From Streptomyces parvulus (GTDB taxonomy: Bacteria; Actinomycetota; Actinomycetes; Streptomycetales; Streptomycetaceae): 64,000 nucleotides of DNA. This document shows positions 25,496 through 35,939 of the stretch, in pieces. The notes under the pieces were generated by a model. The model worked only from the letters and a program-made list of their open reading frames with translations, was not told where the DNA came from and searched no databases. The first letter of the stretch is position 1; each line of letters begins with the position of its first letter. The DNA lies in the NCBI RefSeq assembly GCF_014648855.1, contig NZ_BMRX01000015.1:1-64000 (forward strand), read 5' to 3'. A program made the position numbers and the translations under genes.

Positions 25496-27376
25496 TCACC
25501 CGCCGGCCAGGGCCCGCCGCCGGGCCTGCTCGACCGCCCGCTTCAGGGCGCCGATGTCGTAGGCGCCGTGGTGGCGCCTGCCGTTCACGAAGAACGTGGG
25601 TGTGCCCGACACGCCGCTCAGGTCGGCCGAGTCCACGTCCTCGGCGATCCTGCGGGCGCCCCGGCGCCGCTTCAGGTCCTCGCGGAACACCTCCATGTCC
25701 AGGCCCAGTTCGCGCGCGTGCCGCAGCAGGTCCCGCTCGCCCAGCTCGTCCTGGCGGTCGAGCAGCAGGTCGTGCATGTCCCAGAACCTGCCCTGCCGGG
25801 CCGCCGCCTCCGCCGCCTCGGCCGCCGCCTGGGCCTGCGGATGCACGTCGGTGAGCGGCAGGTGCCGCCAGACGTAGCGGACGTCCGTCTCGCTGCCCAG
25901 CAGGTCCCGCACCACGCCCTCGGCCCGGCCGCAGTACGGGCACTCGAAGTCGCCGTACTCGACGAGGGTCACGGCGGCGTCGGCGGGACCGCGCACGTGG
26001 TCGTGGCGCTCGTCGACGGACACCCCCAGGTCGGTCAGGGGCTCGGAGGTGCCGAGCAGGGCCCGCGCCCGCCGCGCCGCCGGCAGGAGCCCGATCACGG
26101 CGGAGACCCCCCAGCTGACCGCGAACGAGCCGAGCAGCGTGGCGAGGATGCCGATGCGCGCCTGGTTCAGTTCCTCCCCCTCGAAGGCCAGCGCGGCGAT
26201 CAGCAGCGACACGGTGAACGCCGCGCCCGCGATCGACCCGGCCGCGGTGACCGAGCCCCAGCCCACGTTGGGCCGCAGCCGCCCGCCCGACAGCAGCCGC
26301 GCGCCCGCCATGGAACCCAGCACGCCGACGATCTTGCCCAGCACGCAGCCGCACAGGATGCCCAGCGTGATGGGCGAGGTGAACGCGTCGGCCAGCCGAG
26401 CCCCGCTCAGTTCGATCCCGGCGTTGGCCAGGGCGAAGAGCGGCACGATGCCGAAGCTCACCCAGGGCAGGAACCGCTGCTCCAGCCGTTCGTTGGGCGA
26501 GATCGCCGAGGCCAGTCCGCGGGCCGCCGACCGCTGGAGTTCCGGGGTCGGCTGCTCCCGGAAGAGCCGGAAGAGACGGCTCGCCCGCTCCAGGTCCCCG
26601 CGGGGCGCCGGATAGGCGATGACCAGCGCCCCGACCGCAAGGCCCGTCACGACCGGATCGATCCCGGCCTCGTGGAGCGCCACCCACACCCCCACGGCCA
26701 GCAGCGCGCAGAGCAGACCGCGGCCGGCGTCCGCCAGGCGCAGCACGACGACGATGGCCAGCAGCGCGCCCAGGGCGATCAGCAGGGCGGGGACATGGAT
26801 CTCGTCGCTGTAGAACACGGCGATGACGACCAGCGCCACCAGGTCGTCGACCACCGAGATGGACAGCATGAACGCGCGCAGCGAGGCCGGCAGCCGATGG
26901 CGCAGGACGGCCAGGATGCCGAGCGCGAACGCGGTGTCGGTCGACATGGCCGTGCCCCAGCCGTGCACCGAGTCGTGCCCCGCGTTGATCACGACGTAGA
27001 TCACGGCCGGGACGACCATGCTGCCGAGGCCCGCCACCGCGCTGAGCACCACCCACCGCCGGTCCCGCAGTTCCCCCATGTCGAACTCGCGCCGCGCCTC
27101 CAGCCCCACGACGAAGAAGAACAGGCTCATCAGACCGGCGTTGATCCACTCGTGGACGGTCAGCGACAGGTGGCGGGTGTCGAAGCCGATCGTGAAGTGG
27201 GCCTGCCACACGGCCTCGTAGGAGTGGAGGTCGATGTTGGCCCAGAGCAGGGCCGCGACGACGGCGGCGAGGAGCAGGGCCGCGCTGCCGGTCTCCGTCT
27301 GCACGAAGGTGCGCCAGCGCGCCCCGCCCCTGGTGGTCATCTCCTGGGCTGCCTCGTGGGGCTCAGTCTCGCTCAC
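25496..27376 (-). CDS. nhaA: NhaA sodium/proton antiporter fused to a DsbA-like thioredoxin domain
   Basis: 626 residues. Positions 20-440 are an NhaA antiporter: the paired aspartates are Asp177-Asp178 in SVVDDLVAL, the WGTAMSTDTAFALG element is present, and about 11 spans are visible. Residues 460-620 are a DsbA-type thioredoxin domain with YGDFECPYCGRAEG (CPYC at 479-482) and the cis-proline in GVSGTPTFF. No signal peptide separates them, and the linker (LLPAARRARALLG) is positive, so the redox domain is probably cytoplasmic. GTG start overlaps the stop of the AlaRS-like gene by 14 bp, so translation is coupled. An in-frame ATG at codon 13 is an alternative start. Confidence 0.93.
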   Translation of the reverse strand: MSETEPHEAAQEMTTRGGARWRTFVQTETGSAALLLAAVVAALLWANIDLHSYEAVWQAHFTIGFDTRHLSLTVHEWINAGLMSLFFFVVGLEARREFDMGELRDRRWVVLSAVAGLGSMVVPAVIYVVINAGHDSVHGWGTAMSTDTAFALGILAVLRHRLPASLRAFMLSISVVDDLVALVVIAVFYSDEIHVPALLIALGALLAIVVVLRLADAGRGLLCALLAVGVWVALHEAGIDPVVTGLAVGALVIAYPAPRGDLERASRLFRLFREQPTPELQRSAARGLASAISPNERLEQRFLPWVSFGIVPLFALANAGIELSGARLADAFTSPITLGILCGCVLGKIVGVLGSMAGARLLSGGRLRPNVGWGSVTAAGSIAGAAFTVSLLIAALAFEGEELNQARIGILATLLGSFAVSWGVSAVIGLLPAARRARALLGTSEPLTDLGVSVDERHDHVRGPADAAVTLVEYGDFECPYCGRAEGVVRDLLGSETDVRYVWRHLPLTDVHPQAQAAAEAAEAAARQGRFWDMHDLLLDRQDELGERDLLRHARELGLDMEVFREDLKRRRGARRIAEDVDSADLSGVSGTPTFFVNGRRHHGAYDIGALKRAVEQARRRALAGG

Positions 27377-28568
27377 GCGGGCGATTATGACCGCCCGGGA
27401 CCGGTTCCTCGCGCAGGCTCGTCACCAGGTCGCGCGGCAGCCCGTGGGTGTCGTGGAGGTAGCGCAGGTCGTCCTCTCCCAGCGGGCCGCGGAAGCGGGG
27501 GCGCGAGAGCACCCCGCGGCCGCGTTCCAGCAGCCCGCGGAACCGGCGCTCCTCGTCCAGCAGCTTTCGCCGTACGGCTTCGGGGTCCTCCTCCTGCCGG
27601 AAGTGGTCCAGCGTGTGGGCGACCAGGTCCCGGGGGAGGTCGCCGAGGCCGCGGGCCGGATGGTCGCGCCACAGGACCGTGAGGGCGCGGCGCACCAGGC
27701 GGCGCAGCACGTATCCGCGTCCGGTGCTGGCCGGGCGGACACCGTCGCCGATGACGACGACGGCGGAGCGCAGGTGGTCGACGACCAGCCGCAGGGAGGG
27801 TTCGTCCAGGGGCCACAGGGGCGGCACGAGCCGCCGCCACGGGTCGAAGACGTCGCACTCGAACACCGACGGCCGGCCCTGGAGCAGCGAGGAGAGGCGC
27901 TCCAGGCCGAGGCCGGTGTCGATGTTGCGCTGCGGAAGCGGCACGAGGCTGCCGTCGTCCAGGCGGCGGTGACGCATCATCACGTGGTTCCACACCTCCA
28001 CCCAGCGGTCGTCCCGGGTGGGTGTCGAGCGGGGTGGGCCGTCACCGGTCCACAGGAAGATCTCCGAATCGGGGCCGCAGGGGCCGACCGGCCCGTTGGA
28101 CCACCAGTTGTCCTCCCCCGTCAGCTCCACCGGCACGCCCCGTTCCTCCCACAGCCGCAGCGAGTCGGTGTCCGGCCCCACCTCGTCACCGCCCCCGTAC
28201 ACGGTGGCGTGCAGCACGCCCGGATCGACGCCGAGGCCCTCGACGAGGAACCGGTGGGCCCAGTCGAGGCTCAGCGATCCCTCGTAGTCGCCCAGGGACC
28301 AGGTGCCGAGCATCTCGAAGACCGTCAGGTGGGTGCGGTCGCCCACCTCGTCCAGGTCCGTGGTGCGCAGGCAGCGCTGGACGTTGACCAGCCGCCGGCC
28401 GAGAGGATGCGGGCGGCCCTCCAGGTAGGGGGTGAGCGGGTGCATGCCGGAGGTGGTGAAGAGCACGGTGTCGCCGGGCGGGGGCAGCAGGGTCGAGCCG
28501 GTGACGCGGTGGTGCCCGCGTTCCTCGTAGTACTCGACGAACGTGCGGACGATCTGCTCGGTGTCCAT
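27363..28568 (-). CDS. Truncated alanyl-tRNA synthetase paralogue (catalytic part only)
   Basis: 401 residues, ATG at 28568 with AAGGAG at seven bases. Class II AlaRS motifs are clear: FTTSGMHPLTPYLEG, VQRCLRTTDLDEVGDRTHLTVFEMLGTW (motif 2 region, quoted in part) and motif 3 GRGYVLRRLVRRAL. Housekeeping AlaRS is about 880 residues and also has editing and C-Ala domains, which are missing here. It may charge tRNA-Ala without proofreading, aminoacylate another carrier, or have a regulatory role. The stop overlaps the next gene (NhaA-DsbA). Upstream is an Ala-rich mini-ORF with a hairpin, which suggests regulation by Ala-tRNA supply. Confidence 0.88.
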   Translation of the reverse strand: MDTEQIVRTFVEYYEERGHHRVTGSTLLPPPGDTVLFTTSGMHPLTPYLEGRPHPLGRRLVNVQRCLRTTDLDEVGDRTHLTVFEMLGTWSLGDYEGSLSLDWAHRFLVEGLGVDPGVLHATVYGGGDEVGPDTDSLRLWEERGVPVELTGEDNWWSNGPVGPCGPDSEIFLWTGDGPPRSTPTRDDRWVEVWNHVMMRHRRLDDGSLVPLPQRNIDTGLGLERLSSLLQGRPSVFECDVFDPWRRLVPPLWPLDEPSLRLVVDHLRSAVVVIGDGVRPASTGRGYVLRRLVRRALTVLWRDHPARGLGDLPRDLVAHTLDHFRQEEDPEAVRRKLLDEERRFRGLLERGRGVLSRPRFRGPLGEDDLRYLHDTHGLPRDLVTSLREEPVPGGHNRPRERD

Positions 28569-28655
28569 GGGGTGGCTCCTTCGCGTGAGGGCGGGAGGCA
28601 CCGGAGAACGGGACCGGCGAGCGGGGCGGCGAGGCAGGGCCGGAACGCCACAGAA

Positions 28656-28686
28656 CCACCGGCGGGCCGTTTCCGGTCGCCGGTGG
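28656..28686 (-). terminator. Candidate attenuator hairpin before AlaRS paralogue
   Basis: CCACCGGCG and CGCCGGTGG arms (plus-strand 28678-28686 and 28656-28664) form a 9-bp stem. Inside it, CCG and CGG can stack under a GAAA tetraloop. It lies 17 bp after the stop of the Ala-rich leader ORF and about 90 bp before the AlaRS-like start. The U-rich tract is weak. Confidence 0.45.
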
Positions 28687-28703
28687 AGAGGGGGGGGAGA
28701 AGG

Positions 28704-28772
28704 TCAGGCGGCGGCGGCCGGCGAGCTGGTCGCTCGCGCGGTCGCGCTGGTGCTTCGGCCGATGACGTTCAT
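28704..28772 (-). CDS. Putative 22-residue alanine-rich leader peptide
   Basis: ATG at 28772, reading MNVIGRSTSATARATSSPAA and two further Ala, then TGA. Seven of 22 residues are Ala, with four consecutive GCC codons directly before the stop. No ribosome site precedes it, but TACGTT (a possible -10) ends seven bases before the ATG, the spacing expected for a leaderless message. A stable hairpin and then an AlaRS-like gene follow. This is the layout of ribosome-mediated attenuation. Ala codons are common by chance in such GC-rich DNA, so the call is tentative. Confidence 0.4.
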   Translation of the reverse strand: MNVIGRSTSATARATSSPAAAA

Positions 28773-28840
28773 GCGGACGAACGTAACGCGTGACGCCGCC
28801 GGGTGCACGCGAATATCCGGTGAGGGCCGGGCGGCGGGCG

Positions 28841-29455
28841 TCAGAGCACGTCGTACGTCAGATGGGTCGCCGTCGACGTCGGGGTCACGCTCCGCTGGAC
28901 CAGTCCCTGCGGCGCCCGGCCGGGGAACAGCGGCGTTCCGCCGCCCAGCACGACGGGTGCCAGGTGCAGCGCCAGGATGTCGACCAGGCCGGCGTCCAGC
29001 GCCGAACCGATCAGGGCGCCGCCGCCCATGAGGACGACGTCGAGGTCCCGGCCGGCGGCCGCCGACGCCGCCTCGGCCCGCTCGCGCGCCACGGCGACCG
29101 CATCGGCCACGCCGGTGGTGACGAAGGTCCAGTCGAGGTCGGTGAGGCGCACCGCCTCGGGCGGGGTGCCGGTCACGACGACGAACGAGGGCTTGCCGAC
29201 CTCGCCCGCGCCGTAGCCGGTCGTGTCGTCCCAGCCGCCCGGGCCGTCCACGATGTCGAAGAGGCGGCGGCCCAGGACGACCGCACCCGAGCGGGCGGTT
29301 CCCTCGCGCAGGAGCCGCCGGTCCTCGGGGTCGTCCGAGAACGCCCAGGTGTGCAGGGCCTCGCCGCCGGTGCCCAGCCCGTTGTCCGGCCCGGGGTCGG
29401 GGCCGGTGACGAAGCCGTCGAGGGAGACCGAGATGTCCGCGATGATCCGAGTCAT
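28841..29455 (-). CDS. Dihydrofolate reductase-like / RibD C-terminal family protein
   Basis: 204 residues. The start MTRIIADISVSLDGFVTGPD is characteristic of this reductase family, followed by SGAVVLGRRLFDIVDGPGGW and VLMGGGALIGSALDAGLVD, which binds the NADPH ribose-phosphate, and HLAPVVLGGGTPLF. These proteins have the DHFR/RibD fold, but most members have no known substrate. It begins 30 bp after the stop of the sigma-like transmembrane protein and has no ribosome site. It lies 68 bp upstream of the Ala-rich leader on the same strand. Confidence 0.9.
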   Translation of the reverse strand: MTRIIADISVSLDGFVTGPDPGPDNGLGTGGEALHTWAFSDDPEDRRLLREGTARSGAVVLGRRLFDIVDGPGGWDDTTGYGAGEVGKPSFVVVTGTPPEAVRLTDLDWTFVTTGVADAVAVARERAEAASAAAGRDLDVVLMGGGALIGSALDAGLVDILALHLAPVVLGGGTPLFPGRAPQGLVQRSVTPTSTATHLTYDVL

Positions 29456-29485
29456 GTCAGTGGGGACCGGCGCCGCCCGCGAAAC

Positions 29486-31504
<2,019 letters not shown>

Positions 31505-31625
31505 AAGCGGTGCCCTCCACGACCGAGGATCTGCTGTTGCTGATCTCTCAAACGAGTGAATCGCGTGATGGTCACACGACGGTCGTGGTCCGGCTTCACC
31601 CGGCCGGGTGGCGCGGCGGCCCCCC

Positions 31626-34600
31626 TCAGTTCACGGAGAGCCGCACCAGCCCCTCGTGCGGGTGGGGCGTGCCCTGCACCGCCACCGCGACGTAGCGGGC
31701 GGAGCCCTCGTACGCGAGTACGCGCACGCGCCCGTGGCCGGACGGCGCGCCCACCCGCCGGTAGCGCACGCCGTCGGTGGAGAACTCCACCTGGGCGGCC
31801 GGGGCGTGGCCGCTCGTCCACTCCGTCTCGACCCGGCGTATCGCCGTGCTCGCGCCGAGGTCCACCACCATGCGGCCGTCGCGGCCGGGGCGCCACGACG
31901 TGTCCGGGGCACCGTCCACGGCCGCGGCCGGGCCGGACATCCCCGGCGGCAGCGGATCCGTCGGGAAGGTGTTGCGGCCCAGGGCGTGGTCGTCGTACGG
32001 GTAGGCCCGCGCGCCGCGCAGGGCGACGCGGACCTCGTGCCCGCCCCGCACGCTCACGACGGTGGAGCGCCCCTGCGCCTCGACGCGGACCCGGCAACGG
32101 GGCCCGGACAGCCGCAGGGTCGCCCCGTCGTCCACCCGGACCCGCAGCCCCGGCGGCAGACTCCGCCCCGAGAGCGGGACGAGCGTGAACCGGGGCGGGA
32201 GCAGCAGCGCGGACGCCGCCTCCAGGCGTGCCGCGTAGCCGAGGCCCTGCCGGGTCACCGTCTGCTCGCCCTCGTAGACGTGCCGGCGCCGGCCCTCCTG
32301 CGGCACCTCGACGCGGGTGGCGACCGCGTCGGCCGACAGGTTGAACAGGCTCAGGTGCCCGTCCACGACGGCCGCGCGGACCCGGGGGTCCTCGGCGGCG
32401 GGGGCCGGGCGGCCCGCCAGCGCGCGCAGTTCGCCTGCGGAGGCTCCGCAGTGCCCCTCGACCACGAGTGCTTCCCGCGCCCCTTCGGCCGGCATGATCG
32501 TGTCGCCGTAGACGGCCACCGCGTGTCCGTCGCCGCCGCCGCGGACGACCAGCCCGGCCCGGCCGTCGACGTCGAGCCAGCCGCCCTCGCTGCGCAGCGC
32601 GGGGGCCGGCCCGGTGGCCAGGTCCGTCCACCGCTCGCCGTCGGACGAGCCCTGGATCAGGTAGGCGCGTCCGGCGGCCGCCTCCCAGCGCAGGGTGACC
32701 CGGTCGACCGCGCGGTCGGCACCGAGGTCCACCGCCCACCAGCTGTCCGCGCGCTTCCTGTCCTCGCGGGAGACCGCCCAGCGGGTCGCCGCGTCCCCGT
32801 CCGCCGCCATGCCGGCCGTCATGCCCGCCGACTGGGAGGAGGCCGTCGCCCTGCCGCCGCGCGCGAGGTCGTCGGACCCCGCACCGGAGCGGACCTCGAC
32901 CGCGTACAGCGAGTACCCGTACGCCGGGTCGGGGCGGACGCCCAGCATCCTGACGTGGCGCACCGTCGCGGAGGCGAAGGCCAGTTCGTCGACGCGGCCC
33001 TTCGCCTCGGGCGAGGCGTCCTGGGCGCGGACCGTGGCCGAACCCTCCGCGAACCCGTAGGCGCGGCTGCCGTCGAGCCCCGCCACGCCGGGCATGGTGA
33101 GGTTGTGGACCTCCAGCCGGGAGCCGCCCGCGAGCGTGCCGTCGGCGGCGTAGACGACCCCGCCCGAGGGGAGCGTCGCGTACCCCGCGAAGCCGTCCCC
33201 GAGGCGCAGCACCGTGGCGCTGCCGTCGAACCCGTCGCGCGGGGCGGTGTGCACCCGCACGTTGCGGCCGGTGACCTCGGCGGACGTCGAGGGCAGAAAC
33301 ACGGGGGTGGCGCCGCTGAGCCGGAACAGCCAGTCGTCGTGCCCGGGCTGCCAGCCGAACTTGACGAAGCCGGGCTTCGTCACCACGCCCGCCCAGGCGG
33401 CCGCGGACTGGTGGGAGACCAGACCGGGCCCGGTCCCGAAGTCGGTGACCCCGGCCGCGTGGGCGAAGAACTCCTCCCGCGACAACGGGCGCACCTCGCG
33501 GCCCGGCGTCGGCCACACGTGCAGCAGATAGCTGATCGCCAGCTCCGCGCGCGCCTCCGGCTCGTACTTGGGCTCGCCCGAGAACTTCGCCAGCCGGTAC
33601 TCCGGCGGGTACTTCTGGTACGCCTCCAGGCGCTCGGCCAGGTCCGCCTCCGCGCGGGCGGCGGCCCGGTCGCCGGCCACCCGGGCGAGGAAGGCCAGCG
33701 GGATCACGTCCCTGCCGTAGAGGTGCTCCCGGTCGTTCACCATGGGCATCAGCGGTTCGCCCGCGTCCGACATGACGCCCAGCAGCGTGCGCCACAGCGG
33801 CCCCGCGTTGGGCTGCCGGGTCAGGACCTCGGGCAGCGGTTCGCCGGCGGCGAGGAAGTGCGCGGCGTTGCGGCCGGAGGTGCGCCACATCTCCGCCTGG
33901 TAGTGCGGCCCGAACGAGCCGTGGTTCTCCACGATGAACGTGTCGTACGTGTTGTGCGCGGTGTTGCGGGAGACCGGGACGCCGTCCACGCGCGCCGGGT
34001 TGGCCAGGTCGGCGGCGGGCAGTCCGCCCTCGTTGCGCGACCAGGTCCCGTAGTCGGCGGCCCAGTCGGCGCGGCGCCGGTCGTCGGGCGCCCAGGCCAG
34101 CGCCGGGGCCAGGGTCTGCGCGTACAGGCCCATCTCCTCCAGCTTGGTGTCGCCGACGTGGCCGCCCGCGAGGCCGTTGGGCGTCCAGTCCCCGGAGGCC
34201 GGGTCGTCGCCGGTGCCCAGGGAGTGGGTGTACGCCGCCTGTTCACGGGTGATGGTGTCCACGGCGGCGCGGGTGGCGTCGTCCAGCTCGTCCCAGAGCA
34301 GGCGCGCCGCGAGGATGAAGTACGACTGGAAGGTGGTGTCGAAGAACAGGGTGCGGCCCCACTGGGTGCCGCCGGTGAGCCGGTTGGAGGCGGCGAAGTG
34401 CCGCAGGGTCGCCAGGGTCCGGCGCCTGAGCGTCTCCCGGTCGACGCCGGCCTCGTCCTCGTCGTAGGTCCCGTGGGTCAGCAGCACGGCGTGACCGAGG
34501 ACGACCGCGAAGCCGAAGTACTGGTCCGTGTAGGCGCCCTTGGCCTCGTCCCACTGGGTCTCGGACCAGCGGGTGTGCCGGAGCAGGACGCGGTGGTAGG

Positions 34601-34763
34601 TGGCCGCGACCTCGTCCGGCGGTTCGACGGGACGGGCGCCGCCCGAGGCGGGAGCGGCGGCGGAGGGCGCGCTCAGCACCGGCTGGAGCGCGGCCGCGGC
34701 GCCGGTCGCGCCGAGGAGTTGGAGCAGGAGCCTGCGGCCGACAGGGAGGGAAACGGGGCCCAT
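31626..34763 (-). CDS. Large secreted discoidin-domain polysaccharide-active protein (unassigned family)
   Basis: About 1045 residues. Start taken at the second of two ATGs (34763) because AAGGA then sits five bases away. The signal peptide is twin-Arg-like (VGRRLLLQLLGATGAAAALQP). Residues 45-450 are helical and resemble an alpha/alpha toroid (HTRWSETQWDEAKGAYTDQYF; NTAHNTYDTFIVENHGSFGPHYQ with His and Tyr candidates). Beta domains follow, then two F5/8 type C (discoidin) domains (TASSQSAG...WWAVDLGADRAVDRV and SWRPGRDGRMVVDLGASTAIRRVE). This is the architecture of polysaccharide lyases or hydrolases, but I cannot name the family. A LacI-type operator in the promoter supports a catabolic role. 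Confidence 0.75.
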   Translation of the reverse strand: MGPVSLPVGRRLLLQLLGATGAAAALQPVLSAPSAAAPASGGARPVEPPDEVAATYHRVLLRHTRWSETQWDEAKGAYTDQYFGFAVVLGHAVLLTHGTYDEDEAGVDRETLRRRTLATLRHFAASNRLTGGTQWGRTLFFDTTFQSYFILAARLLWDELDDATRAAVDTITREQAAYTHSLGTGDDPASGDWTPNGLAGGHVGDTKLEEMGLYAQTLAPALAWAPDDRRRADWAADYGTWSRNEGGLPAADLANPARVDGVPVSRNTAHNTYDTFIVENHGSFGPHYQAEMWRTSGRNAAHFLAAGEPLPEVLTRQPNAGPLWRTLLGVMSDAGEPLMPMVNDREHLYGRDVIPLAFLARVAGDRAAARAEADLAERLEAYQKYPPEYRLAKFSGEPKYEPEARAELAISYLLHVWPTPGREVRPLSREEFFAHAAGVTDFGTGPGLVSHQSAAAWAGVVTKPGFVKFGWQPGHDDWLFRLSGATPVFLPSTSAEVTGRNVRVHTAPRDGFDGSATVLRLGDGFAGYATLPSGGVVYAADGTLAGGSRLEVHNLTMPGVAGLDGSRAYGFAEGSATVRAQDASPEAKGRVDELAFASATVRHVRMLGVRPDPAYGYSLYAVEVRSGAGSDDLARGGRATASSQSAGMTAGMAADGDAATRWAVSREDRKRADSWWAVDLGADRAVDRVTLRWEAAAGRAYLIQGSSDGERWTDLATGPAPALRSEGGWLDVDGRAGLVVRGGGDGHAVAVYGDTIMPAEGAREALVVEGHCGASAGELRALAGRPAPAAEDPRVRAAVVDGHLSLFNLSADAVATRVEVPQEGRRRHVYEGEQTVTRQGLGYAARLEAASALLLPPRFTLVPLSGRSLPPGLRVRVDDGATLRLSGPRCRVRVEAQGRSTVVSVRGGHEVRVALRGARAYPYDDHALGRNTFPTDPLPPGMSGPAAAVDGAPDTSWRPGRDGRMVVDLGASTAIRRVETEWTSGHAPAAQVEFSTDGVRYRRVGAPSGHGRVRVLAYEGSARYVAVAVQGTPHPHEGLVRLSVN

Positions 34764-34785
34764 CATGGTCCTTACTTCGCCGGGC

Positions 34786-34836
34786 GACAACGTTGTCAAC
34801 GGGGTCATCCTCGAACGGCTCCGACAGGCGTGTCAA
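34786..34836 (-). promoter_or_regulatory. Promoter and LacI-type operator of the discoidin protein gene
   Basis: On the complementary strand TTGACA (34831-34836) and GAGGAT (34807-34812) are 18 bp apart. The perfect 12-bp palindrome GACAACGTTGTC (34786-34797) lies at about +3 to +15, where repressor binding would block initiation or elongation. It shares its CAACGTTG core and flanks with the GH64 site at 6013-6024. Confidence 0.65.
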
Positions 34837-34847
34837 TGGTCGTGCGC

Positions 34848-35744
34848 TCACCCGTCCCCGCGGGCGGGGAGCCCGGCCGCGTGCGGAAGGGCGAGGTCGT
34901 ACCGGGTGAAGTCGGCGTACGGCAGGTAACCCAGGCGCCGGTAGAGGGCGTTGCTCGTGAGGTTGGCGGGGTCGGTGAACAGGACGACGTCGGTCGCGCC
35001 GGCGTTCAGCGCGGCCCGGGTCACCGCGACGGTCACGGCGCCGGCGTAGCCCCGGCCGCGCAGCCGCGCCGGGGTGTAGACGGGGTCGATCCGGACCTGG
35101 CCGCCCACCAGCGGGTTGGCGCCCGCCATGGAGACGGGGGTGCCGTCCGGGTCCTCCCAGTAGGTGTAGCTCTTCTCGGCGAAGCGGGTGCCGGTCCAGG
35201 TGCCGGCGGTTATGGCGACGCTCTCCCCGACGTCCGCCGCGAACTCGCGGCACCAGCCCATGAGGTGCTCGTGCTCCCGCTCCTCGACCGGCCGTCCCCG
35301 GCCCGCCGGAACCGGCTCCGGCGGGGTCAGCGTGCCGAGGCGGTGGAGCCGGCCGCGCCAGCCGTGGACGGCTGCGGCGCCGGTGTGGCGCTGCCAGGCC
35401 TCGGCGAATCCGGTGGCGGTGTCGTGGTCGGCGAGCACGCCGGCGACGGTGCGCCCGAGGCCGGTGAGGCGGCCGGCGAGGACGTCGGCCTGCTCGGGGG
35501 AGAGGGGGGTGAGGACGACGCGGTGGGACGGCAGGCGGTAGAGGGCCGCGCGGACCTCGCCCGCCGCCTCCAGCAGACCGAACAGGACGACGCCTGTGCC
35601 GAACGCGGCCGTGCCCCGGGTGCGCATCTTCTCCAGGGTCGTCAGTTGCGTGGTGTGCAGGGCGGGCCGTGAGCGCAGGAAGTCCCCGGCGCGGGCGAGG
35701 AACTCGTCGAGGTCTTCGGTGAAGTGCCAGTCGTCCGGTCGCAT
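34848..35744 (-). CDS. GNAT-family N-acetyltransferase
   Basis: 298 residues. The C-terminal GNAT domain (about 160-290) has the acetyl-CoA pyrophosphate loop in ARLRGRGYAGAVTVAV and the LFTDPANLTSNALYRRLGY element. The N-terminal half (LTTLEKMRTRG, VVLTPLSPEQADVLAGRL) is a second, degenerate GNAT-like lobe, as in tandem-GNAT proteins. The substrate is unknown; small amines or amino acids are usual. It is followed on the same strand by the discoidin gene, but that gene has its own promoter. Ribosome site at the ATG is poor (GGAG at 11 bases). Confidence 0.87.
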   Translation of the reverse strand: MRPDDWHFTEDLDEFLARAGDFLRSRPALHTTQLTTLEKMRTRGTAAFGTGVVLFGLLEAAGEVRAALYRLPSHRVVLTPLSPEQADVLAGRLTGLGRTVAGVLADHDTATGFAEAWQRHTGAAAVHGWRGRLHRLGTLTPPEPVPAGRGRPVEEREHEHLMGWCREFAADVGESVAITAGTWTGTRFAEKSYTYWEDPDGTPVSMAGANPLVGGQVRIDPVYTPARLRGRGYAGAVTVAVTRAALNAGATDVVLFTDPANLTSNALYRRLGYLPYADFTRYDLALPHAAGLPARGDG

Positions 35745-35939
35745 GCTTCATGATCTCCCACGACGAAGCGACGGCCGGGTGTGGGGGGAGCGCTTGAGGC
35801 GCGGTCGCGTTAGCGCGGTGGCCCGGCCTTCGCTCTGCCGTGGGAGCGATGGCCGGGGCCGTGACCGCGCGGGGCGGGCGCACGCGGGAGTCGCACGGTG
35901 AGGCGCGGCCGCTGTCGGTGTGAGTGCCGCCGACCCGGG

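Noticed and set aside
31608..35672. 1354-codon plus-strand ORF across the discoidin and GNAT genes
   Set aside because: Antisense shadow; spans two genes with recognisable domains on the other strand.
35770..35800. Half match to a CebR box (GGGAGCGCTT) near the GNAT gene
   Set aside because: Only about 10 of 14 positions agree, and no cellulose-related gene is adjacent.
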